Positions 1-10,269 of a stretch of 64,000 bases of DNA are shown one piece after another (the stretch's first letter is position 1; each line of letters begins with the position of its first letter). The stretch is from positions 93,062-157,061 of the forward strand of contig CAUYUJ010019937.1 in assembly GCA_963575745.1 (NCBI GenBank), in the 5' to 3' direction. Source of the stretch: Prorocentrum cordatum. Lineage: Eukaryota > Sar > Dinophyceae > Prorocentrales > Prorocentraceae. Made by a program: the position numbers and the translations under genes. Under the pieces are notes generated by a model. It searched no databases. It was given only the letters and a program-made list of their open reading frames with translations, and was not told where the DNA came from.

Positions 1-274
1 GCTGCAAAGGTTCGAGACGAGTGCGTGCGGCGCTGAGGCAGAGGGAGAGAGGGGATAGGACATGGAGTTTTGCAGGGGGCGGGAAGGTTCACGGGGAGGA
101 GGATGAGGAGGGCATCTCCGCTCGGTACTCCTTTCTGTAAAGAGTGAGGGGGTTGAAGTGACATCATGAAACGGCGTCTACCACCGCGAGACGCTCGCTT
201 CGTCTGGGCAGCTCTGCCTACGTGGGGGGAGCTCCGCGGCAGCGGTGTGGCGCGTTGCCAGGCTGTCGCGAACC

Positions 275-424
275 CTCTTGGGGTCCTTTTGGTTTGGTGG
301 CCCCTCTGGGGGGGGGGATGGAGTCTCGGGGCTGTCGGGGCGCGCGTGTCCTCTTGGGGTCCTCTTGGTGGCCCCTCGGGGGGGGGGGGGAGCCTCGGGG
401 CTGTCGGGGCGCGGCTGGCCTCTT
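275..424. repeat. Two-copy G-rich direct repeat of about 70-76 bp
   Basis: Two adjacent copies begin with ctcttggggtcc at about 275 and 351; each continues through ggtggcccctc, a run of 10-13 G and ctcggggctgtcggggcgcg. A third partial start lies at 420. The repeat keeps several frames open on both strands, so the short ORFs over 160-700 are not evidence of a gene. I see no gene in 1-960. Confidence 0.7.
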
Positions 425-623
425 GGAGCCGTCTTCGAGGAGGGGGTTCTCGCTCTCACCTGGAGGGTCGGCCAGCGGCCTCGCGCCGCCACGCGCCCCC
501 CCCTCGGACCGATCCGTGGGCGTCTCGGAGTCGTTCTGAGGGGAGCCGGTCGCCGTCTGCGGAGCCTTCCTGACACGGCCGTTTCGGGGGCTCACTGCTG
601 GGCCCCCGCGTAAAGCAGGGCTA

Positions 624-754
624 GGATCGGGATAAATCGCTCCAGAGCGTTCCGGAGCGCTCTCAGAGCGTTCCGGAACGCTCTGCAGCGGCCGCGGCGC
701 CCAACACATCCTCCAAACCCGCCGATTCTCAGAGATTTCGAGTTATCCCGATCC
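624..754. repeat. Foldback element with nested palindromes
   Basis: A 12-bp arm (ggatcgggataa, 624-635) is matched by its exact reverse complement at 743-754. Inside lie two adjacent palindromic 20-mers: 644-663 is nearly perfect and 665-684 (agagcgttccggaacgctct) is perfect. The arrangement could form a cruciform or be a tiny MITE-like element. Confidence 0.55.
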
Positions 755-1145
755 GATTTTGTCCCGATCTTCGCGTCGTTTTGTCGCGGGGCGCTGGGTC
801 GCCGGAGTGCCCCCGCCAGAGACGCGGAGAGGAAGCGTGTTTCGTTGGAGGTGCAGACGCAGGAGGCGTCCTCAGCACAAGCAGGGCGCCAGCCAAAGAG
901 CTTCGCGTTCGAGGGGTCGAGCAGGTTAGCTCTCGTCCTCGGGGGAGTGCGGCGGAAGTCTGATGGAAGGAGGCGGACGTACAACTTCACCCTCGCGATC
1001 TGATTTGTTTTTCGATTCAGGGCGTCGTATCGGCCCACTTCTTACCCCAAAGGGTTTAGGTTGGAGGGCCTGGTCCAGTTTCTCACAGGAAGCAGATGGG
1101 GGGAGCAGAGAAAACCCGACACACCGTCACGCGCTTGGAGGCGCA

Positions 1146-1565
1146 ATGGCGGACTTCCAAGAGCTGAATCTCACTGGGGTGTGGGTGGAGACGAAGTACA
1201 CTGGTGGTCTCCGTTTCCAAGCTCAGGGCTTGATCGACGAGAAGTCAGCATGGATCAAATTCGGGAAGGTCGAGTTGAAAGTTGTTCGTGGGCGCACACA
1301 ACAGGATACTCAGTATTTGAACTTCTACGTTAAGCACCTTGGGCGTACTGGTTTTGCAGTCGGAGGCCTGTTAGGAGAAGATGACCACAAGGAGGCGGCG
1401 ATGGCTACGGAGGCATGCCTTCACCAAGTTTCCCTTCTCGAGCACCATGATGGTGATAGTAGTAAAGATGTCGGGACACCTCGCTTCGACTTCCTTAAGA
1501 AGATCTTTCGCACGAGAAAGCACGGAGAATCCGACCTCTCGGTCGCAGAGGCAAGCCTCGCATGA
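1146..1565 (+). CDS. C-terminal part of a GDPHL/VWD-like secreted protein paralog
   Basis: The frame from 1146 encodes about 139 residues. From FQELNLTGVW through [44 protein letters not shown] and LLGEDDH it aligns with the C-terminal ~100 residues of the two full-length proteins at 30630 and 35289. The weaker match HALGGAMAD suggests homology starts near 1128, so an upstream exon or a truncation is likely; the GDPHL motif, Pro/Thr linker and N-terminal domain are not found in 1-1128. Unlike those copies it has about 45 extra C-terminal residues ending at TGA 1563-1565, including a basic stretch (KKIFRTRKHG). The homologous part is well supported; the start is only a convenience, as the open frame runs back to 963. 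Confidence 0.65.
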   Translation: MADFQELNLTGVWVETKYTGGLRFQAQGLIDEKSAWIKFGKVELKVVRGRTQQDTQYLNFYVKHLGRTGFAVGGLLGEDDHKEAAMATEACLHQVSLLEHHDGDSSKDVGTPRFDFLKKIFRTRKHGESDLSVAEASLA

Positions 1566-1875
1566 CGACGTGTACACCTGGTGATTGCGATGTGCACCGA
1601 TTTGGCACTCTCTTCCGAACCAGTTACACGATGAGCTCTGTTACATGGAGTGATGTTGGCCTTTGGACCGCTCATATACGGCATGCCAGCAGCCTGCACT
1701 GCTTGTAGACCGTGCTGAGTTGAACTGAACTGCTTCTGCTCTGATATCCAGAGGCTAAAAGGCAAACGTATGACCCTTCTACCTGGCCATTCGCCGTCAT
1801 TCTCCTACTTCCCCCATTCCCTTCCACGCCGCTGGCCACGTGATCTCCAGGACCGCGACTTTCCTTTGTAAGTAG

Positions 1876-1950
1876 GAGGAGGAGGAGAAGGAGGAGGAGG
1901 AGAAGGAGAAGGAGGAGGAGGAGAAGGATGAGGAAGAGGAGGGGTAGGAG
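1876..1950. repeat. GGA polypurine microsatellite
   Basis: Near-pure (GGA)n with GAAGGA variants on the + strand. Its leucine/serine/proline-rich minus-strand ORFs are artefacts. Confidence 0.9.
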
Positions 1951-1958
1951 GAGGACTG

Positions 1959-2007
1959 GTGCTGCGAGCGCTGTGGCGCCTGCACTGCGCCACAGCGCTC
2001 GCAGCAC
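1959..2007. repeat. Perfect 21-bp inverted repeat, 7-nt loop
   Basis: Arm gtgctgcgagcgctgtggcg plus one c (1959-1979) is exactly complementary to 1987-2007, with loop ctgcact. It directly follows the GGA tract. It could fold as an RNA hairpin or cruciform. From 2008 to 2700 I see no convincing gene; ORFs there run into the GAT microsatellite. Confidence 0.85.
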
Positions 2008-2723
2008 TGGTCCATCTCGAGGGTTTCAGTCCAAGCGGGCGGCTGCAAGTTCGGAGGTCTACCACGTAGGAAATTACCTAAGGGCAGACTCCACATCGTG
2101 AAGGCTGCACCCAGGATAGACGTCCTGGACATGTGTTCAAGGTCCCGGCAAGTATCACGATATTGTTGTGCTCAAGACGCCTTGATAAGTCCACATTGCC
2201 TCTGGAGCAGCCGTATGTTTGGGTCAAGGTTTAGGCAAGTGCTGTCAGTGGCTCGGAATCTGAGCTTCATTGTCCAAAGGCCCACTGGGACCTGCTGGCT
2301 GTATCTGCCGCATCGTCTGGTCGCTGCCACCTGAGCGTTGGGCACTGCGCTCTGATTCGCTCACAGTTGAGCGCTGGACACCCGTGGCATCCCTTTTAGT
2401 CTTCTTCTTCGCCGTAGCGTGTCCCCAGGAAGCGTTTGCATGCGAGGTATGTGGCTCCTCCTCTTCTCTTTTGGGACGTGACAGCGCGCCGTTCGGATAC
2501 CTTGCTTAGTCGCCTTTCCGAGTGGCATGGCACGTCCCCCACCTTCAGTGCCGATGCGACTGCTACCCCACAGATACTTCAGACCGTGCTGGTTCCACTG
2601 CCCTTTCCTGGCCGGCATCGATTCTTACAAACATTTCGGGGCCCAGGGCGGCCCCCGACGGGCCCCCTGAGGCCAAAAATATTCCAAACACCTTGCGTCA
2701 CGTTTTCAACGACGCGGATGGCA

Positions 2724-3016
2724 TCTGGGATGCTGATGATGATCATGATGATGATGCTGCTGCTGCTGATGATGATGATGTTGATGATGATGATAGTGGT
2801 GGTGGTGATGATGATGATGCTGAAGATGATGATGATGATGCTGCTGATGATGATGACGATGATGACGATGATGCTGATGAAGATGATGATGATGATGATG
2901 CTGATGATGATGATGATGATGAGGAGGATGATGCTGATGCTGATGATGATGTTGATGGTGATGATGATGATGCTGATGATGCTGATGATGATGCTGGTGA
3001 TGATGATGCTGATGCT

Positions 3017-3107
<91 letters not shown>

Positions 3108-3162
3108 CTGATGATGCTGATGCTGATGATGATGATGATGATGATGATGATGACGATGCTGA

Positions 3163-3201
<39 letters not shown>

Positions 3202-3301
3202 TGATGCTGATTATGATGATGCTGCTGCTGCCTGCTAAAGATGATTGCTGATGTGATGCTGATGCTGATGCTGATGCTGATGATGCTGATGATGATGATG
3301 C

Positions 3302-3360
<59 letters not shown>
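2724..3360. repeat. Long GAT (GATGAT) microsatellite
   Basis: Interrupted (GAT)n with GCT and GGT variants. It reads as poly-Asp, poly-Met or poly-Ile/His depending on frame, which explains all ORFs here. A GGA block follows at 3373-3440, then a degenerate ACT/AAT trinucleotide stretch to about 3690. Confidence 0.95.
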
Positions 3361-3374
<14 letters not shown>

Positions 3375-3699
3375 CAGGAGGAGGAGGAGGCGGAGGACGA
3401 GGAGGAGGAGGAGGAGGAGGAAGAGGGAGAGGTGGAGGAATGGTACTACTACTAACACTTACTAGCATTAGTAATTGCAGAGATACGAACAGTGAAGTAG
3501 CAGTAGTACTATTATTAATGCTATTACTAATGTTATGAGTATAAATAACACTAATCGGGATAAGACTAAGCCTAACACTAATACTACTACGACTAACAAC
3601 AATGCTAATAATGCCAGCACTACTGCTAAAACGAATGATAATAATACTAAGAATACCAAGACTAACCATAATAGCATGACAACTTAATAATACGACGAG

Positions 3700-3827
3700 G
3701 CAGACGAGGATGATGATGCTGCTGCTGCTGATGATGATGATGCTGATGGTGATGATGATGATGATGCTGATGATGATGATGATGATGATGATGATGCTGA
3801 TGCTGATGCTGATGCTGATGATGCTGC

Positions 3828-3900
<73 letters not shown>

Positions 3901-4000
3901 NNNNNNNNNNNNNNNNNNNNNNNNNNNNNNNNNNNNNNNNNNNNNNNNNNNNNNNNNNNNNNNNNNNNNNNNNNNNNNNNNNNNNNNNNNNNNNNNNNNN
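3700..4000. repeat. GAT microsatellite running into a 100-N assembly gap
   Basis: GAT repeats at 3708-3900 are cut by exactly 100 N at 3901-4000; sequence resumes as unrelated ccccatcccc. The gap marks an unresolved repeat, so the true distance across it is unknown. Confidence 0.95.
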
Positions 4001-4056
4001 CCCCATCCCCAAGGAGCGCCATCAACTCAGAAACGGCTTCGCAGACGCCGAAAAAT

Positions 4057-4250
4057 TGAGACATCAGGCCGAGACAAATCGAGACACATCGAGACGCATC
4101 GAGACACATCGAGACAAATCGAGACACATCGAGACACATCGAGACACATCGAGACACATCGAACCCGAAAAACGAGACACATCGAGACACATCGAGACAC
4201 ATCGAGACACATCGAGACACATCGAGGCACATCAAGACACATAGAGACGC
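4057..4250. repeat. 10-bp minisatellite, consensus gagacacatc
   Basis: About 18 copies of a 10-bp unit (gagacacatc, with gagacaaatc and gagacgcatc variants), broken once at about 4160-4172. Because 10 is not a multiple of 3, all three frames stay open and give repetitive peptides on both strands. The following 4251-4560 has no gene that I can support. Confidence 0.9.
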
Positions 4251-4565
4251 CAAGTTCGGCGCCCCCGCTCAGCAAAACCACAAACAACCTCATCGATATT
4301 GGACCGAACTGTTATAACCCGACACAGCCACATGATATCCATTGGAAATGTTACAAAAATGAGTGCGCTGCTTGAGGCGTAGCGGTGATAATTGCCAAGA
4401 AAGCAGTAACAACGCATGGCAAACACCAAGAAATAAACACAAACTAGCCAACGCACGCATGAAACCATCCCATACACCAAATAATGTGATGTGGTTGCTT
4501 TCTCGCGCATTTGGGGGGCGGTTTTTGGCGCCAATAATACCAGTGTTGCCACCGTCAACACCAGT

Positions 4566-4975
4566 GCCATCATCATCATCACCATCATCAGCATCATCAT
4601 CATCATCATCATCGTCATCATCATCATCATTACCATCAACATCATCATCATCATCATCGTTGTATCGATTAGCGCAAATCAACATCGCCATCAGCATCAT
4701 CATCAACATCATCATCAACATCACCAATCAACATCGTCGTCATCATCATGATCATCATCATCGCCGTCACCATCAACATCAATATCCTCGCCACCATCAT
4801 CGTCACCAACATCGTCATCAACGATCGGTTATCATCATCAGCGTCATCAATTTCATCATCATCGTTGTATCAAGAACACATTTCGTCATCATCATCATCC
4901 TCATCCTCGTCCTCATCATCATCATCATCATTATCATAAACATTACCACCATCATCAGCATCATCATCGTTGTAT
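4566..4975. repeat. CAT (ATC) microsatellite with ATT/GTC interruptions
   Basis: Interrupted (CAT)n/(ATC)n, i.e. the GAT repeat of 2.7-3.9 kb in the opposite orientation. A short segment (ttgtatcgattagcgcaaat) occurs twice, near 4659 and 4972, so part of this tract is itself duplicated. Confidence 0.9.
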
Positions 4976-5057
4976 CGATTAGCGCAAATGTCGCAGCGAC
5001 ATGATCATCATCCTCATCATGCATGACCTGACGACGTTTAAGAACGCATCGGGACCC

Positions 5058-5290
5058 ATCAAGACATCCACGGACACGCCGAGACATCACAAGACACCCC
5101 AAGACATCCCAAGACATCCCAGGACATCCCAAGACATCCCAAGACACCCCAAGACATCCCAAGACACCCCAAGACACCCCAAGACGCCCCAAGACATCCC
5201 AAGACATTCGAAGACACCCCAGGACACCCTAAGACATCCCGAGACATCCGAAGACACCGACGGACACCCGAAGGCAATCCAATAATCCCA
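5058..5290. repeat. 10-bp minisatellite, consensus aagacatccc/aagacacccc
   Basis: About 22 tandem 10-bp units alternating aagacatccc and aagacacccc, degrading at both ends. It differs in sequence from the 4.1-kb array but has the same 10-bp period. It lies directly upstream of the proposed first exon at 5337. Confidence 0.9.
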
Positions 5291-5336
5291 GGGCCACCAT
5301 TGGACACCCAAAAGCATCACCGAGAGCCCTGAGACC

Positions 5337-8208
5337 ATGAGCCCCGCGATGCTCGAAGACAACCCAGAGAGCCCAAGAGACGAGGGTGAGGATTCCGTGA
5401 GAGCTTATGGCTCCAGCACTTACGGCGCTCTGGGGAGCAGCCTGTCGCTGGTGAGCTAGACGGGGCCGGGATGGCGCTGGTGGCCACGGGGGCCGAGGGG
5501 GGGTTCGACGACCACCTGGCTTTGAGCAACCATGGCCCGAAGAAACGCGGCCCGAGGTCCCGCAAGGAGCCTCCTGCAGCCGCAAAATGTGTGATCGTCC
5601 ACGCCATCCCTTTATCAGCATACGCTCACCTGGAGGCGACATCATATGCTGGTGGAGGGATGGGGTGCTGACGCTTGCGTCGTTCGCCCTCGACCCCATA
5701 GGAGAAACAGCTGGAGGCGAGCAGGACGCGCATGTTCAACCGCTACTTGACCAAGGCGAAGAACGGCGAGATCGACGTGGGCAACACCGACGCGCAGGAG
5801 CTGTATCCCAAAAAAGAATGAGGACTGACGAGGACAGATGAGGACGGATGATTTAGGAGGACGGATGCGGACGGAGAGCGGATGAGGAGGAGGGGGAGGA
5901 GGTGGAGGAGGGGGAGGAGGAGGAGGACGGAAGCACACGAGTTTGACGAAGGTCACTGATACCGACGTCCGTGGTGAACCTGGAAAACATAATTTGAAGG
6001 GGGGATCTGGTTGAGACGATCTCACGGAGCCGAATGGGGTCGGGGGCAAAAGTTTTGAAGTCATCCCTTCGGAAATTTGAAATTGCCACTGGAAGTTCAG
6101 ACCCCTCTCCCATTCCGCCCAGCAGGAGTTCATCAGCAAGTATAACAACGCCTTGAACCAGAACGCCTGGGGGGCGTACTAAGAGGGGTTAAGCCCCAAT
6201 CGGCTGTTTTTCCGCCTCCTCCTCCTTCTCCTCCTCCTCCTCCTTCCTCCTCCTCCTCCTCCTCCTCCTCCTCCCGCGCACGCCGCCTCGGCCAATCCGA
6301 TCCCTGCGCTCCAGGAGGACTATGCGTGCTCACGGGTCTGCTCCTGGCCAGGCCTTTAACCCTGGCGGCAATTTCCCCTTGGTGAGCTTCCTCTCCCTCC
6401 TCCTCCTCCTCCTCCTCCTCCACCTCCTCCTCGGCCTCCTCCTCCTCATCCTCCTCCTACTCCTCCTCCTCCTCCTCCTCCTCCTCCTCCTCCTCCTTCC
6501 TCTCCTTCTCATCCTCCTTCTTCATTCTCCTTCCCCATCTTCTCCATTCTCCTCCTCCTCCTTCTGTGGGGGGCACCCAACTCTCGGAGTGGAGAATCCC
6601 CCACCTCCTAGAGGTCCGCAAGGGCCTGAAGGAGTGGTGGCTGGCGGCAAGGGCCGACTTCACGGGGGCAGGCCTCGTTCTCCGTGCGCGGAAGACGATC
6701 TGGACCTCTCTTACCGACCCCGCTCCTTAGCTCCTCCTCCACGCGTTTCTCTTCCTCCTGTCGGTTGCTCCTGCCTTCTGCTCCAGTACTACGTTCTCCT
6801 CCACCTCCGTCTCCGTCTCCTCCTCCTCCTACTTCTCCTCCTCCTACTTCTCCTCCTCCTTCTCCTCCCCCTCCACCTCCTTCCTCATCCCCCTTCTGGT
6901 CATCATGCCCCCCTCGGGTCACCGCTCCCCCTCCTCACCGCCGACCCCCTCAAGGACGTCGACTGAGAACACTTCTTGCTGGCTCTCCGAATCGCAGTTG
7001 GCCAAGGAATTCAACAATCCTGAGGAGGCGGCCTCACCCTCCATTCTCTTTCCCACGCTCTCTCCTCAACTCCCTTATCCTCCTCCCTCCTCCTCCCTTC
7101 TCCTCCTCCCCCCTCATCCTCCCTCCCCACTCCCATCCTTCCTCCTCCCTCATCCTCCTCCTCCTCCTCCTTCTCCTCCTCCTCGCTCCTCCCTCCTTCC
7201 TCCTTCCTCCTCCCTCCTCCCAACCCCACCTATAGAGGCTGAGAGTTACGTGGCCTGGGCGAAGAGGAACCAGTTGGCGCGCCGCTGCGAGAAGAGGCAG
7301 ACGACTCTCTACTACCACACCAGGCGCCTGGAACACTACGGGACAAGGACCTCTCATTATAATCACTCCTACTGCTGATGCTGCCGTCGCCCCCCAATCC
7401 TGTCACGTACTTCTCTTTCTCCTCCTCCTCCTCCTCCTCCTCCTCCTCCTCTTCCGTGTCCTCCTCTTCCTCGGTTCCTCAACTCCTCCTCTCTCCTCCT
7501 TACTCCTCCACTCTTCCTCCGCTCCTCCTTGTCCTCTCCCTCCTCCGTAGGCCCGCCTCCTCCTCCGTAGGTCCTCCTCCTCCTCGTCATGCTGCGAGTG
7601 AATTCCGCTGTCCCTCCAGGAAAGAGGGCGCGATGGAGAAGGGGCACGCTGTGAGTGAGGATGATGATGATGATGACAGCCTCGCTGAATCCGATGTCGA
7701 CACGGGCGACGTCACCGACGATTCTTCCGAGGACAGCTCGCGCTCGCACAAGGACAAGTCAAAGGAGCGGCGCCAGGACAAGCCCAAGGAGCGGCGCAAG
7801 GACAAGTCCAAGGACAGGAGCAAGGACAAGTCCAAGGAGCGGCGCAAGGACAAGTCTAAGGAGAGGCGCAAGGACAAGTCCAAGGAGAGAGCGAAGGACA
7901 AGTCCAAGGAGCGCAAGGACAAGTCCAAGGAGAGGCGCAAGGACAAGTCCAGGGAGCGCAAGGACAAGTCCAAGGAGCGCAAGGACAAGTCCAAGGAGCG
8001 CAACGACAAGTCCAAGGAGAGGCGCAAGGGCAAGTCCAGGGGGCGCAAGGACAAGTCCAAGGAGAAGCGCACGGACAAGTCCAAGGAGCGCAAGGACAAG
8101 AAGCGCAAGCGTTCCAGCTCGGAGTCGGAGACATGGGATCGACCCAATCTCGGCACCGACACCTCCCCACCTCCAGGGAGAGGGGAGAGGGGAGAAAATC
8201 ACGTGTAA
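5337..8208 (+). CDS. Probable multi-exon gene of unknown function with CTC-repeat introns
   Basis: Protein-like segments are separated by (CTC)n-rich DNA. Segment 1 starts at ATG 5337 (MSPAMLEDNPESPRDEGED) and ends at 5450 before GTGAGC. Further candidates: 5702-5785 (EKQLEASRTRMFNRYLTKAK... after AG), 6133-6182 (EFISKYNNALNQNAWGAY), about 6313-6380 (ending before GTGAGC at 6381), about 6590-6725 (WRIPHLLEVRKGLKEWW), about 6990-7035 (LAKEFNNPEEAAS), 7240-7375 (ESYVAWAKRNQLARRCEKRQ) and 7621-8208 (KDKSKER repeats). All are on one strand. Pyrimidine tracts plus AG precede several of them; one border may use the GA donor known in dinoflagellates (CAG/GAG near 5785). I recognise no domain. Segments could belong to more than one gene; stops at 7376 and 6181 must be spliced out if they are joined. 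Confidence 0.45.
7633..8208 (+). CDS. KDKSKER-repeat charged protein (terminal exon or short gene)
   Basis: The open frame reaches back to an AG at about 7620; ATG 7633 is the first internal Met and gives 191 residues. An acidic head (SEDDDDDDS, then DVDTGDVTDDSSEDSSRS) is followed by about 16 imperfect copies of KDKSKER or KDKSKERR (roughly residues 37-155), then KKRKRSSSESE and a Pro/Gly-rich tail. At DNA level the units are 21 or 24 bp, so the array grows in frame. The composition resembles SR-related or other intrinsically disordered nuclear proteins, and KKRKR could be a nuclear localisation signal; that role is inference. Probably the last exon of the 5.3-8.2 kb locus. Confidence 0.6.
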   Translation: MEKGHAVSEDDDDDDSLAESDVDTGDVTDDSSEDSSRSHKDKSKERRQDKPKERRKDKSKDRSKDKSKERRKDKSKERRKDKSKERAKDKSKERKDKSKERRKDKSRERKDKSKERKDKSKERNDKSKERRKGKSRGRKDKSKEKRTDKSKERKDKKRKRSSSESETWDRPNLGTDTSPPPGRGERGENHV

Positions 8209-8310
8209 GAAAAGTTTGTGAGGAGGGAAGAAGGGGGAGAACAGGGAGAAAGGGAGGGTGACTGTGAATGAGGGAGCGAGGGGGGGGGGGGAGAGGGGAG
8301 GGAGGGGGCT

Positions 8311-8499
8311 CTCTCTTCTCTCTCTCTCTCGTCTCATCTCTCTCTCTCTCCTCTCTCACACACACTCTCTCCCTCTCTCACAAATCTCTCTCTCTCTCGT
8401 CCTCTCTCTCTCTCTCTCACTCTCATCTCTCTCTCTCTCTCCCTCACTCTCTCTCTCTTCATTAACTCTCATCACACTCGTCTCTCTCTCTCTCTCTCA

Positions 8500-8569
<70 letters not shown>

Positions 8570-8705
8570 TCTCTCTCTCATCTCTCTCTCTCTCTTTATC
8601 CCTCTCTCATCGTCTCTCACTCTTCGTCTCTCTCCTCTCTCACTCTCTCGTCTCTCTATCTTCTCTCTCTCACTCTCATCTCTCTCTCTCTCTCTTCTCT
8701 CTCTC
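8311..8705. repeat. CT dinucleotide microsatellite
   Basis: Long (TC)n with short interruptions, longest pure run about 8510-8567. It begins just after the KDKSKER exon and 3' G-run. A GGGA-rich purine block follows at 8751-8830. Confidence 0.95.
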
Positions 8706-8889
8706 CCCTCATCCATCATCCCACACGCACAGTGTTATGGAAGAAACACAAGGGAGGGAGGGAGGGAGGGCTGGAGGGAAGGGAGGGAGGGTGGGGGGGG
8801 GGAGAGGGGGAGGGAGGGGGGGAGGGGGGTACACACACATGCATGGTTCGAAGAAGCTGTATGAATCGATATAAGACACACCGGCGCTT

Positions 8890-9600
8890 CTCAAGAATAT
8901 CAATGGTATTTTGAGAATTCCAGTTCCCCTCAGACTTGCAGTGCCCTGAACAGGATTGCAATGATTCTTGCAAGTTTTCACAGGCCGCCTAGGAATTCCA
9001 TCGACCCTTTCAAAATACAATTGGGCAAGAACCCGAAGCAATCCTACGCAATACACATGAAAACCACGGAGTCCCACTGAAACCGTCGGAATCCCAATGG
9101 TCCCCCGAGAAACCCGATGCAACTCTGGGAACTCCCACGCAACTCTGAGAACACCAGCGAAACCTTGAGAACCCTTGAGAATCGGAATGCAACCCTGGCA
9201 AGTCCAGTAATTCCCTGAAAACCCAATGACACTTTTATAATCACAGTGCAACTCTGAAAACTCTAACGAAACTCAAAGAAAACTCAGGATGACGAATGAA
9301 ACCCTGAGAACTTAAACGATTCTCTTAGAACCCAGTGGAACTCTGAGAATCCCAGTGTATCTATGAGAACACCAGCAAAACCCTGAGACCCTCAAGAAGA
9401 CCAAGGAACCCTCATAATCCCAATGATTTCAAACTAACTCAATGCTTCCTTGAAGAATTGCAGTGGTTCCCTAAGACCCCTGTCCCAGAACCAAAACGAG
9501 CGCGAGAAAAACACATTCGAATACTTAAGAACCCCGATGGGCCCTTCGAGTGCGAAATGAACCCCAAGAAAAACAATGATCGCATGGCGATCCCAACGCA
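8890..9600. repeat. Degenerate ~20-bp tandem repeat
   Basis: Successive segments fit a loose 20-bp consensus like aaccctgagaatcccaatgn, for example the run from about 9297 to 9425 (gaaaccctgagaacttaaac, then four or five similar 20-mers). Divergence is high, so this is an old array. No coding signal. 9600-9935 is unremarkable. Confidence 0.55.
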
Positions 9601-9941
9601 ACCCAAGCAAGTCACATGCTAATCTTATTGGTTTTCACGCGTCCAATGACAACCAAAACCATACAAGGAACAAGTGGACTTCTATCTCGCGCTATAAGAA
9701 CCCAACAGCGTGCGCGCGATGCCAACTGAATTCAATTCATGCCACGTCTCAAACTTGGGATGAATTTGCCTTCGCCTGCGAATGTTTTTCAAGCGCCGTT
9801 TCATGAAACAATGGTGCGGTTTCTTGTAAACACGCGCAATAAATGGCGCGCGCGCTGGAGCGCGCAACCGCGCCCTCTCCGGTTAAGAACACGCGGCGTT
9901 TGAGACGAGCCTTTCAAAGAGGGGGCCCAGCAGCGCATTCG

Positions 9942-10130
9942 GATGCACCCGTTCCCCCCCCCGCCCAAACCCTTTCCCCCCGTTCACCCCCCGCCCAAAC
10001 CCTCCCCCCGTTCCAAACTGCACCCCCTCCCCCCGTTCCCCCCCCCGCCCAAACCCTCCCCCCGTTCCAAACCCTCCCCCCGTTCACCTCCTCCGCCCAA
10101 ACCCTCCCCCACCCACCGCCTTTCCCCCCT
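9942..10130. repeat. C-rich short repeat (CCCCGTTC / CCCAAACCCT)
   Basis: Irregular copies of cccgcccaaaccctccccc and ccgttccaaaccct. ORFs here are Pro-rich on + and Gly-rich on -, with no other coding signal. Confidence 0.7.
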
Positions 10131-10269
10131 GATTCATATTGGTGCCAACCATCCTGTGGTGTTGGGTCCTTGTTTTGAAGAGACGGTGCCCCGCGTCTCC
10201 TTCCTCCTCCTCCCGCTGCCACCTCCCTCCACCCTCCCCTCCCGCGTTGCCTCTGCTCACGGCGCACCC

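Noticed and set aside
2436-3238. ORFs coding poly-Asp, poly-Met or poly-His over the GAT repeat
   Set aside because: All frames on both strands are open because the repeat is a trinucleotide without stops; no non-repeat coding part supports translation.
4027-4375. ORFs with CLDVSRCVSM or IETHRDTSRH repeats
   Set aside because: They are translations of a 10-bp minisatellite; the same peptide appears in all frames by rotation.
9942-10130. Possible interstitial telomere repeat (cccaaaccct)
   Set aside because: The unit does not match CCCTAAA; spacing is irregular and dominated by C runs.
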